Below, one piece after another: positions 50,027-61,342 of a DNA stretch of 64,000 nucleotides. The first letter of the stretch is position 1. Each line of letters starts with the position of its first letter. Location of the stretch: positions 1,302,001-1,366,000 of the forward strand of contig CBFFRQ010000069.1 in the NCBI GenBank assembly GCA_965644315.1, in the 5' to 3' direction. The translations under genes were made by a program, and so were the position numbers. Below the pieces are notes generated by a model. The model saw nothing but the letters and a program-made list of their open reading frames with translations, ran no database searches and was not told the origin of the DNA. This DNA is from Caecitellus pseudoparvulus. Lineage: Eukaryota; Bigyra: Bicosoecida.

Positions 50027-53000
50027 TCAGCGAGAGCTGTGGGACTTGCAGTTGAAGGAAGTGACGTGGACAAAACAAGAGCCTGATTCGTCTCCACCAT
50101 CCCCGCTGCTCTCTTCAGCCTGTACTGGGGCACTCGCTGAAGTTGTGGGCTCCTGGTCTCCTCCAGCGGAGCTGCTTCGAGCTGCATCTCCGAACATGCC
50201 CGCAAAGAACGCTTGGGTTTGAGCCAAGAGCGAAGTTTCTGGTCCCTGTGCAGAACTCTCGGCCGCTTGGGTGCTGTCCTTGTGCTTTGCGCCCATTCGC
50301 CGCTGCAGCTGCTCTACCCTGCTGCAGTGCTTCTCAGTCGCGGCCGAGAATCGCATGACTTGTTGGTGCACGCCTTGCAGGCGAGCATGCAAATCTTGCA
50401 CTGTCTGCTGTGAGACCAAGAGCTCACTTCGTGCTTTTCTTGCCTCCAAGTTTGCTTCTGTGACTGAAGCACGCATCCCTGCTCTTGCTTTGCTCCAGGA
50501 GGCTTGAAGATCTGCTCTCATTCGCTCGAGAGCTTGAATCTTGCTTGCACTGTAGCTCAGCCTCCTCTTCAGCGCAGCACACTCTCTATCAAGCACATCC
50601 TTTGCCTTTAAAGCATCCTCCGCCGTCGTTGCATCGGCCTCAGCTGTCTCCCTCGCTTCGCTCAGCATTTGCTCCAGCTGAACCCGCTGGTCAGAGGCCT
50701 GGCGAATCTCACGAGAGAGTTGCTCCACAGTTGTCTCTTTTGAAGACAGCTGGGTCTCGAGCTTCTTAACCGTTTGCTGAACCGCCTCTCTCTCGTCCTG
50801 CACCGCAGAGAGCTCTTGCTGTACTTGGCGCATGTGAAGCTCGTGCTGACTGTCTGCTTCTGCAACAGCCGCATCGCGCTCAGCCAGTGTGGTGGTGAGG
50901 GTGCCCACCTCCGCATCGCGCTCAGCCAGTGTGGTGGTGAGGGTGCCCACCTCCGCATCGCGCTCAGCCAGTGTGGTGGTGAGGGTGCCCACCTCCGCAT
51001 CGCGCTCAGCCAGTGTGGTGGTGAGGGTGCCCACCTCCGCATCACGCTCAGCCAGTGTGGTGGTGAGGGTGCCCACCTCCGCATCGCGCTCAGCCAGTGT
51101 GGAGGTGAGGGTGCCCACCTCCGCATCGCGCTCAGCCAGTGTGGTGGTGAGGGTGCCCACCTCTGCATCGCGCTCAGCCAGTGTGGTGGTGAGGGTGCCC
51201 ACCTCCGCATCGCGCTCAGCCAGTGTGGTGGTGAGGGTGCCCACCTCCGCATCGCGCTCAGCCAGTGTGGTGGTGAGGGTGCCCACCTCCGCATCGCGCT
51301 CAGCCAGTGTGGTGGTGAGGGTGCCCACCTCCGCATCGCGCTCAGCCAGTGTGGTGGTGAGGGTGCCCACCTCCGCATCGCGCTCAGCCAGTGTGGTGGT
51401 GAGGGTGCCCACCTCTGCATCGCGCTCAGCCAGTGTGGTGGTGAGGGTGCCCACCTCTGCATCACGCTCAGCCAGTGTGGTGGTGAGGGTGCCCACCTCC
51501 GCATCGCGCTCAGCCAGTGTGGTGGTGAGGGTGCCCACCTCCGCATCGCGCTCAGCCAGTGTGGTGGTGAGGGTGCCCACCTCCGCATCGCGCTCAGCCA
51601 GTGTGGTGGTGAGGGTGCCCACCTCCGCATCGCGCTCAGCCAGTGTGGTGGTGAGGGTGCCCACCTCTGCATCGCGCTCAGCCAGTGTGGTGGTGAGGGT
51701 GCCCACCTCCGCATCGCGCTCAGCCAGTGTGGTGGTGAGGGTGCCCACCTCTGCATCACGCTCAGCCAGTGTGGTGGTGAGGGTGCCCACCTCCGCATCG
51801 CGCTCAGCCAGTGTGGTGGTGAGGGTGCCCACCTCCGCATCGCGCTCAGCCAGTGTGGTGGTGAGGGTGCCCACCTCCGCATCACGCTCAGCCAGTGTGG
51901 TGGTGAGGGTGCCCACCTCCGCATCACGCTCAGCCAGTGTGGTGGTGAGGGTGCCCACCTCCGCATCACGCTCAGCCAGTGTGGTGGTGAGGGTGCCCAC
52001 CTCCGCATCACGCTTTTCAACGGTTGCCTGGGCTTTGGCGAGGTCATCCTTTGTGGCCTGAGACCTTGCTTGTTCGTCCTGAACAGCAGTGCGGGCCGCT
52101 GCAAGCGTTGACAAGGCAGAGTCTTGCTTTTCTTGTGCGGCCACTTGGTCAGCTTGGCGCTGTTCAGTCGCTTCTGCAACAAGTCCTCGAAGTCTCGCCG
52201 ACTCTGCAGCCATGTCACGTAGGCGCTTGCGTGTTTTCTCTAGGGTTTGTTCGAGGCCTACTTTTTCTTCAGAGAGCGCTCTGAGCTCCGCTACTTGGGA
52301 ATGAACTTGCTGCTGAAGCTGCACAGAGCGCTCCTCTTGAGCTCTCAGGACATCGTCAGCATCTTCGGCGGCATGAGATAGTTCCTTCACGCGGACTCTG
52401 AGAGCAATGAGCTCTTCTCGCAGTTTTGAATCCGCGGCAGCCCCAGCAATCTGCCTTGCTTCATCACGCTCGTCAGTGACGAGTCGCAGCTCATTAACCA
52501 GCTTCTGCTTATCTGCACATGCCAGGCGATATGAAAACTCAAGTCCTTGCATGCGGATGTTCTTTGCCTCGCCATCTTGCTTGGCCACCGACAAAGCAGC
52601 TTGCAAGGCTGTCACATGTGCCCTGTAGCGATTCTCAGCTTCCACCATTCGCAAGGCAGCAGCTCGTTGGCTCTTGGCGTGTCCCTTGCGGTACACAGCG
52701 TCGTCTCTGACACACCCAAAGAGAGTCTCTGGGCTCTTCATGAGCTCAGCCTCCGCCAAAACTGTTGCTCTTGGAGAGGGAGAATCACCATGGTTCTCTG
52801 GCAGTAGTCCCTCACACCCATCTGTACTCTCTCGAGGAGGGGCGGGGGTGTACATGCTTGGCAAGCTGCTTTCCTCATCTGAGTCGATGCACTGCAATGC
52901 AGGGCCAGGGCTGCTGGGCGTACTGCAGGGCTCGGCACTTGCCCCACTCTTTGCAGCAGGAGTGCGAGGCAATACAAGGACTGTATGGTTTCTGGCTTTT

Positions 53001-54551
53001 GCCATGCGCGACAAGTACGCCTCAAACCCCTTCACAGCACTCTTGGGGGTGCGTAGGCCGCCCGGAGCAGAGTGCCGACCACTGCGGCGCGCAACTTTGG
53101 AGGATTCACTTGTTTCAAGCAAGCTACCAAGGCTGCGCTTGCCTCCGCCAGTTTTGGGTGTTCGAAATCCGACGGTAAGGCGGGGCTTAGCGTGCTTCTT
53201 GTAGTCGAGTTTGATGCCCAGCGCTGCCTGGGCCTGCTTGAAAGCACTCCGTTTCTCGTCGAAGTCCCGAGACCCGGGGTATGCAGTCATGAGCATGACA
53301 ACCCGACTTTCAGAGCCCATGAAGCCACTCAAAGCTGGTTGCAAAACTCTAGTAAGGGTGGAATTGCGAAATGGTATGCTTGGCATAGACTTCGGCTTGG
53401 TTCTCGAAGGAGTTGCACAGTTGCCTTCGGTGCTCGCTGCGAGGCCACTGCCTGCCTTGGCAGATCGCTTGGAAGACACCTGGAGTGCCCGGAACACCTC
53501 GACCAGACAGCTGAGGGAGCTGTTGATGAACTTCGTTTCGTCGCGTTGAGTGGTGGCTGCAGATCGAGCTGCCGCCGCTGCACCTGGTGCGGAAGAAGTC
53601 GGATCAGGAACGCCCACTTTGGAGATGCGCTCAAGACCAGCCATGTCTACGAATGTCATGCTACCAAGCACAGTGCCTGGAGAAGCCGCTGCAACTGCTG
53701 ACGCCGCCTTCTCAGACAGCTTGTGGTCCGTGGACGAGGAATCCGCAGTCTTGAGGAAGGTCAGGTTGAAGACAGCATGCCCGCGAGAGGAGGAAGCATT
53801 CATGCCGGTTGAGGCAACACGCCGGCTTTCCATGGCTTGCTTAAGTGCCTGCCACAACTCCTCTTCGCCGTGCAGCATGGCAGTTTGCAGACCCTCCACG
53901 TTCAGCGCGGCTGAGCCGTGCTCAGTGGCAATGGAATACAGCTTCAGCTGCGTGCGCTTTTCAGGGTCGAGGAGATCCTTCATGCCTGACTTCTTGTTAC
54001 TAACAATTTCGAGCGCGCGGAGCTCAATGGCCACAGAGCTGACTTCGCCAATGGTGGCGCACAGCCGCCGCAGCAGGCCGTGCTCTTCCGGGCGGTCGCC
54101 TCCAACAATTGTGTACGTCTTTCCGCTACCACTCACACCAAACGTGAAGCAAACGTTGTGCTGACCAGAGAGACTCCCTTCTATAAGAGGCTTGCCCAGC
54201 TCATCATAGGCCTGGAAAAATGGAGGGCAAGGAGTTCGCGCCTGCCGTTGCGGTTGATGAGGCAGGCAGTGACACACGTTGGTTTGTGTGGCTTCTGGCC
54301 CGAGAACTGAGTCAAATCGATAAGTCTCAGAGTCAATCCTATGCATGAAAGCCTTGCTTCCTTCACTTGGGGTGATGTCGACGCTCTTCTTGTCCCTGTA
54401 GCCGCACCGTTGGGGTGCAAGCGGAAATTGTTTGCTTGGCGCGGCACGCTGACACGCACTCGGCCACAGTGACAGCCATGGACTCTCCATCCTCGATTTC
54501 AGCAGCTGAGAGTGGTCGCAGTCGAAGAAAAACCTCAATGGACCCTGCCAT
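50027..54551 (-). CDS. Kinesin-6-like motor protein with long repetitive coiled coil, 1466 aa
   Basis: Exons 54551-54454, 54395-54278 and 54211-50027 sum to whole codons. Motor motifs in order are IEVFLRLRPLS, YRFDSVLGPEATQ, the P-loop FGVSGSGKTYTIVGG, switch I NASSSRGHAVFNL, switch II FVDMAGLERISK and the NSSLSCLVEVFRAL and PFRNSTLTRVLQPALSG helices. FTFGVSGSGKTYTI and the N-terminal motor start point towards kinesin-6 (KIF20/KIF23 type), which acts in the central spindle. This subfamily call is tentative. Switch I has Gly where most kinesins have Ser, and switch II has DMAGLE instead of DLAGSE. From about residue 640 the protein is a coiled coil that contains 27 tandem copies of a 14-residue unit. 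An ATG at 54698 would extend the N-terminus by 49 unlike residues. Confidence 0.85.
50871..52004 (-). repeat. 27 perfect-length tandem 42-bp repeats within the kinesin gene
   Basis: Exactly 27 full units of 42 bp, followed by a partial unit. Each encodes the 14-residue unit RDAEVGTLTTTLAE. Only three positions vary among units, one of them once (T to S, unit 6 from the left). The other two are silent. Fourteen residues equal two heptads, so each unit extends a coiled coil by a fixed quantum. The array is coding on the minus strand only, although several other frames stay open through it. Near-identity implies recent expansion or homogenisation. Confidence 0.97.
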
Positions 54552-54783
54552 GTTGCTGTTGCCCACGATGGCAATGGTGGAACCTGGGCGTGATTCAAGC
54601 GAGGCAGCCTTGAGCTGCAACGGCCGCCGCACTCCCCGCACCGTTTGCAGCAGCTGGGGCCGGCAGCAGTTCGCGTTTGAAGGGCAAAATATTCTCACCC
54701 TTTACGGTGTGCTGAGGGAGTGGAGTTTTTGTGTTGATTTAGTTTTGCAGAGAACCCAGCAAGCGACCGTCCGTGCACGGAGC

Positions 54784-55533
54784 ATGTCAGCTGCCAACTC
54801 ACATGGGGGAGGGATGGATGACATGCCTGTATCATCCTCAACAGCGAAAGTGGAACTGGACCCAGTTCCTAGCGTTGACATCGACTCCGGCCGATTTCCA
54901 TGCTCGTGAGTGCCTGTGTGGCGTGGAGCTCGGCGTTTCGCGTTTCACTGCCTCTGTCCGGCCTGGCACAGGATCGTGTGGACACCGATTCCGTGCATCA
55001 CGTGGATCTTTCCTTGCATAGGACACATGGGTGAGCTTCATTGGTGAGCTGACTCATGCTGTTATCAGAATGGGCGTGATCCTCTGCGCGGCGCAGGCAT
55101 CGGGGATTCGACTGGCGTGGTTCATGACTTTGCTGGGCCATACTTTGTGTCCCTGGTAAGTGTCGCTGGGCTTGTTCCCTGTCCATGATGATAAGATTGC
55201 AGTATTTTGATGCAGGATGACTTTGCTTTTGGAGCTGTCACTAGATACGTCCAGTTCGACGTCCAGGACCGCGGGGAATGGGACCGGGGCATTCAACAAG
55301 CTGATGCCATATACCGCCGGCGCATGCACAACTTGTGCTGCGACAACTGCCATTCCCATGTTGCTGTGGCTCTGGATGGAATGTCGTCAAGGAGGCCTGT
55401 CAAGCATAACATGGTACAGCTGGCCTTGTGGGTGTTTGTGTGGGGGCGGTATACCACGCCCGCACGAGCGCTGTGCATGTGGCTTCCCTTTTGCCTGCTT
55501 ATCGCTTTTGTTGTATTTGCATCACTCATTTGA
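54784..55533 (+). CDS. TMEM222: TMEM222/DUF778 (RTE1-family) membrane protein
   Basis: Four exons (54784-54905, 54972-55030, 55097-55155, 55216-55533) sum to whole codons for 185 aa. The spliced protein reads [57 protein letters not shown]. Then come WDRGIQQADAIYRRRMHNLCCDNCHSHVAVALD and a C-terminal hydrophobic segment (LCMWLPFCLLIAFVVFASLI). The MHNLCCDNCHSHVA motif with its Cys/His residues is the family signature. Relatives include plant RTE1, which promotes ethylene-receptor function at the ER and Golgi; the animal role of TMEM222 is unclear. It lies 232 bp from the divergent kinesin start. Confidence 0.93.
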
Positions 55534-55802
55534 GGATCTCGGCGGTTTTGCTTCGTGTGTTGTGTCACCTTGGCACGTCATGGCCCAACGCAGCTAGCCC
55601 AGGACACTGCTCACTGTGCAACCAGGCACAAGAGTCCATGCAATGAAGGAATCTCACAGACCCCCTGGCCGACCAAATCCAAACTCCTCCCAAACCATCA
55701 GATCTGCACCATTTACTGCGCGTTTCAGCGCGTGCCAGGTGCTGTACGACTGTTGCCAGGGCTAGAGGTTTGTTGGCCAGGGCAAAATCCGCACCGAAAG
55801 TC

Positions 55803-57251
55803 ATGGGGTGTGCAGGCTCCAAAGCCTCTTCAGGGGAAGAGCCAGGGGAGGTACCCCCCCCAGCTAGAGAAGTCCAAGCACCTGTTGCCCAGCCGGCTGC
55901 CACTGCTGACGTGGACCTTGAAGAAGAGAAGGGGCAGGTAGCGCCACTTGCAACAGTGCCCGCCGATGATGAGGAAGCCGAGACAGACGAGCAAGGAACG
56001 GGCGCCAAGCACATAGCCAGCGGCGCCGAAGAGCGCACAAAAAGCCCCAGCTCAGTAGCACCAAAAGCTCCACCATTGGCTGCTGAAGGTAGGGCCGCGT
56101 CTGACTCTGCTGGTGGGGTCGAGTGCCCAGCAGTGACAGGCAACGGTTCCCACGCTGGGGACGAAGGGGTATCGACTCCACAGCACACACAGAGCAGCTC
56201 CCTGGCACCCACACATGCATCAGAATTAGGGGAAGCCTCGCAGTCCACGGGCCACCCTCCCGCTGGTGCGTCCGGTAGCGACTCGGCATCCTCTGCACAG
56301 GATACGGAGGCAGTTGTGGTGGGGTATTTGAAGTTCGGACGGGGGAGGTCCGATGGATCCCCCCCCAAGACCTTTCGGTCTGTGTACGTCGCTGTGCAAC
56401 CGGGGCAGCTCTGCATCTATGCCTCGCGCAAGTCTTATGAGGCGGGGGCAGCGCACGTGCCGTTGCTGAAAGGCGGGCGAATCCGCCTCCCACAGTACAC
56501 AATTGTGGCGGTCAAGGCATCAAACGGGGAAGACGCTGCTAGCTTACTGCTGTCACCTTCCGAAGGCGTCCAGACTGCGTCTGGATGGTCACCTCCCCGT
56601 GACTGGCACTTCCAGAGCCCCCTTGAGGAAATTCGAAACGACTGGATCGAAATCTTTGCTGAGAACGGCGCGCAGCCCGACGAAGCGTCAGAGTCTATCA
56701 TAGCTACGGCTGCAGCTGCTGCAGCAGCCGAGGCACAGGAAGCAAGTTCAGAGCTGCTTAGTGAGCCGCTCGAGACTGGAACGGCCCAGGGCTCGGCAGT
56801 CGCAGACGAGCAAACACCGAGCATGCCCGTGGTGCCCCGCCTTCAACATGCTGGATACTTGAACAAGCAACCTGACAAAGCAGACATTTTCTTTCGCAAG
56901 ATCATCAAGCGGCGCTGGCTTGTCCTGGATGGCTCCTTGCTGCGGTACTGGGACTCAGAAGAGTCATGGCGTGCGAAGCCCGACACAAGCTTGCGAGGTT
57001 ATGACATTGACTTGAGCTCATACCGGGTAGTGACATCTTCATCTGAGGGCTTGAGCGACCCAGGCACGCTTTCGCCAGAGACTGGCGCTGAGCTGGAGCA
57101 CCTGGAGGGAGGGGTGCATCTTGTCCCGACTGCGGCGGCACAAGCCCGGGACAAGCCACTGAAGCACGTATGGGTCTTTCAAGGCACAGACAGAGCAGAG
57201 CAGGACGAGTGGGCTCGAAGATTTATTCAACACGGGGCCTCCAGAGCGTAG
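55803..57251 (+). CDS. Tandem PH-domain protein with N-terminal myristoylation motif, 482 aa
   Basis: The N-terminus is MGCAGSKASS, a good N-myristoylation site with an adjacent Cys that could be palmitoylated. A 170-residue acidic, Ala/Ser-rich linker follows. The first PH domain (about residues 178-295) runs from VVVGYLKFGRGR to EEIRNDWIEIFAEN. The second (about 342-480) runs from HAGYLNKQPDKADIFFRKIIKRRWLVLDGSLLRYWDSEESW to VFQGTDRAEQDEWARRFIQHG. Both end in the conserved Trp-bearing C-terminal helix. The FRKIIKRRWLVL segment places basic residues where PH domains bind phosphoinositides. The protein probably sits at the inner plasma membrane or endosomes as an adaptor. The start at 55803 is preferred over 55770 because of the MGC motif. 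The upstream sequence AAAATCCGCACC resembles the octamer. Confidence 0.8.
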   Translation: MGCAGSKASSGEEPGEVPPPAREVQAPVAQPAATADVDLEEEKGQVAPLATVPADDEEAETDEQGTGAKHIASGAEERTKSPSSVAPKAPPLAAEGRAASDSAGGVECPAVTGNGSHAGDEGVSTPQHTQSSSLAPTHASELGEASQSTGHPPAGASGSDSASSAQDTEAVVVGYLKFGRGRSDGSPPKTFRSVYVAVQPGQLCIYASRKSYEAGAAHVPLLKGGRIRLPQYTIVAVKASNGEDAASLLLSPSEGVQTASGWSPPRDWHFQSPLEEIRNDWIEIFAENGAQPDEASESIIATAAAAAAAEAQEASSELLSEPLETGTAQGSAVADEQTPSMPVVPRLQHAGYLNKQPDKADIFFRKIIKRRWLVLDGSLLRYWDSEESWRAKPDTSLRGYDIDLSSYRVVTSSSEGLSDPGTLSPETGAELEHLEGGVHLVPTAAAQARDKPLKHVWVFQGTDRAEQDEWARRFIQHGASRA

Positions 57252-57407
57252 TCTGCACTTACTTGGGCCATCAAGCACGACAAGACGATTGCCAGCCTTG
57301 CCGTGGCAGCGCCCCTCGCCGCACATAATTCACTTCTGCCAGAACGATAGCCGCTCGTGCTGCACTGCTGTCTTGGGGTTAGTCTCTGCAGGTCCGACTC
57401 CGGAAAC

Positions 57408-60400
57408 ATGTCAGACAAGCATGGTCCGCAAGAAGGCACGACAGCCGCAGCAGGCGACTCTGAAGCCTCCGTCCAAGCTGCATTTGATGTTTTTAATCGT
57501 CATGCTGAGGAAATAGAAACCTTGTTCAACGATGCCTCGTCGCCATCGGGTATGGAGTTGTCGTCGTTCAAGGTGCTGGTTGTCGGTGCAGTGTCTGGGA
57601 ATGAGGTAGGTGACAGCCGTTGACAGCGGCTGACTGTGCTGCGACACACGAGAGGATTTTGCCCTTGAGCGCTTAACAGTGGACTGATTTTCACGATGTT
57701 ATTGAGGAATCGTTCAGATTAGCATCATCAGCGTCGGCAGCGACTTCGTGCGTGCTCTCCGGTGCCAGTGCGAGCCTTGGAGGTGATGCAATTTCCGCAT
57801 TCACCCACCGCAGAGCTCCGCCACTTTTGAGCTTACATGACTTCGTGGAGGCCCTCTTCCAGGTTGCAGCTCACTGCCGTTGGGTATGTTCTCGAGTGCA
57901 TGAAGTTCTTTCGCCCCCTCATCATTCTAGAGCTTCTTCGCAGGAAGGTGACTTGGCGGTTCGCGTAACAGTCCTGCTGAGAAGGCTCTTGGGTACCCAC
58001 TCTGGCCCAGCCAGCCGGGCTTCAGGAGAGAGGCCGCCCAAGAACGGCCCCTTATCTCCAGTGACAGTATCATCGTGCATGTCATTCGTCACTGCTGCCT
58101 CATCTTTCACAACTGCCACGACAACATTGGCAAGCACGAGTCCAGGTGCCCCACTGGACTCTACGCCACGCCTTGAAGCGCGCAGCCTAGGCACTGTAAG
58201 TGCAACTCCAGGCACCGATAGCCCACAGGACGTACATCAGAGCTGTACTCCTACTCGGGACAGCTCTCCTCTGTCTGACTGGCCTGCTGAAAGCGCAAGT
58301 GTTGTGGATGATGGAAGCCTGACAGCCTCCCCAGCAGTCAGCCCTGCACTCGAACCGACACGGCGTCAAATCATAACCCCCACAGCTCTGAAAAGAGCTT
58401 TGATGGTGCACAAGGCTGATTCGCAGCCTCGGCGCTCGCATGGCATCCAAAACAGCCTGGAGCACGCGAATGCTAGAAGACGTCGCCGACAAGGTGCATC
58501 AAGTCAGATGACCAGCGCAAGAATCCGAAGTGCACAGGAACGTGCCAAGCGCACAGTTTACCCTGACACTGTGAAAACGCCTGCTGTCCAGTGCCTGGAC
58601 TCTGCTCGCCTGGCTGCAAAACCTCGACCCTCTCACATGCCTTCGCCGGTCTCTGTCGCTCATGCCCGTCTGGCCTTGGAGCTGGACCTTGGTGCAGCAA
58701 CTGAAGCCTTGAAGTGTCTCTTTGTGCAGTACGCAGACCCTGCACGTAGAGGTTTCGGTGCAGCTGAGGCAGTGCTCATGGGGCGCAGCCAGTTCACGCA
58801 GCTCGTTCTCGATAGCCAGCTTGTTCACCGCGACCCGTCAACCGCGTGCTCGATTCAGCGAGGCGATATTGGGGTGGTGTTTTCAGCAGTCATGTCATCA
58901 CAGCTTCCACACGATGGTGGACAAGCTCCATCTGTTCAGCTTTGGAAGGAGCACGCCTTCGAAGTCCGGTCCGTCTCTCGCAGCATGCTGCAGCTTCGGA
59001 TCGACTTTGCCCATTTCGTGAAAGGGCTTCTGCTCCTTGCGACGAAGAAGTACAGTAGCGCGATGTTATCATCGGCGGAATCTCGAGTAGAGGCAGGCAC
59101 AGCTTGCAGCAAGCTCGTGGGCGGCCTCCCAGCTGCTCTACAAGACTCACTGGGCGCCAGCAAGGCTGCCCAGCTCCGAGGTGCGGCGAAACCGAAGTTT
59201 GCTTCTCTCCACACAACTTTGGGCTCCGACAAAATCAGTCCTCACATGGCGCTTCGCTTGGCACTGCTCCTCCACCTGCTACCTCTTGCCCAAGACAAAG
59301 GCTTCCTTCCGTCAGTGTCCCAGGCAGGCACCTGCCGAGCACCACACCAGCCTCGACTTTCTCCGAAACAGGGAAAACCTCACGCGCTTGCAAGTCCTGA
59401 GCCGCCACGGAGCACTCGCGATCCCTCGCAACCTGCGCCAGCTCCGTTCTCTCCTCGCCTAGCGAGCTGCGCGCCACTCGCCACAAGTGACTCACAAGCC
59501 GATCAGCATCAACTGCATCGAGCAAGCACCCCCAGCCTTCCTTGCAGGCGGCCGGCTGTTCCTTCGCTTCAAGACATGTCAGCAATCCTGCGCCAGCATG
59601 AGGCCAAACCGGCTCCCGCTGCTAGGCCGCAGCGCTCGCTGCTGCCAAAGCCCAGGAGGGCAGCAAGCACCCCGAAGGTGCACGGAAATCTTACAACACC
59701 AGGGGGGGAGTCCGTTGGCCAGAATCATGCTGCATCAAGCATCACACTTTCAGCGTTGCGGCCGGCTGCCTCCGCGAGATCGGGACGCGCTGTCAACCAC
59801 GAAGACAAAGACGGCACTCCATCGAGCTCCATACATGTAAATAATGCGACACACACAAGTCATGGAAAGAAAAGGGATCCTGTGGCTCTGTTTGATGATT
59901 GGGGACTTGAGGCCAGGCCCGACCGCGAAGCTGTCCAACACGTAACGGTCGCGCCTCCGAGCTCCAGCTCTGCACGCAAACTTCTTCAAGGCAGGCCCAC
60001 AGAGTGGGCGGGCGAGGGCAGTGTACACACACAAGAGCTTGAAGTATCTTATGCCAAGGCTGGTGCAGGCATTCCGTCTGCCTTGCCCGTGCCTGCGCCG
60101 GTGGGGCGACGAACAGACAGCTGGGACACAACGCTGAGCTCTGTGAGCTCCAGGAGTGCTGGCTGGGTCCCGGATGCACTTCACCCACCTCGAAGTGAAG
60201 CACCGCATGATAGTGAAGGGATGGTTCGCGGGTCATTTGGGTCAAGCGGTTTCCCTGCTCCTGACAGCCGAACGCCCCACGGGAAGTTTGCCGGAAAGGT
60301 GCGCTTTGGCCCCCTGGCTCACCAAACACCGCGGGCCCACACATCCCCGGCTACCCCAGCTTCTGACAAGGCTCAGCGTGAATGGATGGCAAAACATGCT

Positions 60401-61333
60401 CTGAGCGTGGAGACGAAGCGGCGGCTGGCAGGGTATGACCCAGACACTGGCAACCCTCACAGCGTCCAGTCTGATGCTTTAAATGAGCCGGGAGCTGCTC
60501 GCAGCACAGCCCAGAAGCCCACAGCTGGAAACACTTCAGTTGCCGTAATCACCCCCCCTGGTCTTGGCAGGCAGCTTGACTATTCAGATGTGTTGTCGCC
60601 AGGGTTGTCTGTGAGGTCAGCCGCCATGAGCCCAGGGGACATCCCAGCGCGATCCCCGGCACCCCACATGCTGGCACCCACTCCCAATGTCGTGGCTCTC
60701 AGAGCGGCAACCGGACTCCGAGATTATTCCCCTGCATCAGGGATGGAGAGCCCCGGTGGCGTAGGGCAGCAGGGTGCTTCTCCTCTACCTGCTCGGCAAA
60801 GGGCGCAGGCAGACGCCCAGCAGCCCGGCGAAGAGTGCGTTGCCACAATTTTGGTTCTCAAAGACGGCAGCATTTGTGTGAAGACCCCAAGCTCCCCTGC
60901 ATGTGAAGACTGTCGTGAGGCGGGGGGCGCGCACGCCTCAGAACGCGTCGAGCACCTAGGCCACACAACGCTGCGGGTACTCCTGTCCTCATCCGCCGAA
61001 GAAGCAAAGGCCCTTGAAGCAAGCCAAACTTCGTCAGGTGCATCAGATTGTCCAGCTCTACCTGTGGGCTCTGTGAACGCTGAATCCGGGCTGCAGACCA
61101 GCCAAGCTGTGCACGAGCAGCCGATGCCTGCTCTTGAGCCACAAGCACCGCTGGAAGCCGCAAGTGAGCCATCAACCCGATCATCGGTGGGCCGTGATTT
61201 ACCAGACGCGTCATCTGATTGTGCGGATGCACAACTTGCAGCTAGCAGGCAGCGTCCAGCTCGGGGCCGTCGCGCGTTTGGTTTTGTTGGTGCGGACGGG
61301 GGCATGTCATTGGTGCCCCCAGGACTGAGCTAG
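57408..61333 (+). CDS. Large p25-alpha (TPPP-like) domain protein, 1263 aa
   Basis: Exons 57408-57605, 57680-57883 and 57944-61333 sum to whole codons. The N-terminal 100 residues are helical (FDVFNRHAEEIETLFND, LSLHDFVEALFQVAAHCRW). Around residues 280-410 a p25-alpha-like region reads ATEALKCLFVQYADPARRGF, MGRSQFTQLVLDSQLV, GDIGVVFSAVMSS and LRIDFAHFVKGLLLLATKKY. This is the order seen in tubulin-polymerization-promoting proteins. The rest, over 800 residues, is Ser/Pro/Ala-rich and looks disordered, with no further domain. p25-alpha proteins bind and bundle microtubules and are largely restricted to ciliated lineages. The stop is 9 bp from the JMJD8-like stop on the other strand. Confidence 0.65.
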
Positions 61334-61342
61334 TCGATACTG

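Noticed and set aside
50871-52004. CRISPR-like array
   Set aside because: The units are contiguous 42-bp coding repeats without unique spacers, inside a eukaryotic kinesin gene.
50774-52111. Open frames of 390-518 codons on other frames and strands across the 42-bp array
   Set aside because: They exist because a 42-bp unit without stops in one unit has none in any copy. Only the minus-strand kinesin frame continues into motor and non-repeat coiled-coil sequence.
54552-54698. Upstream ATG extending the kinesin by 49 residues
   Set aside because: The added residues do not resemble a kinesin N-terminus, and MAGSIEVFLRLRPLS at 54551 gives a normal motor start.
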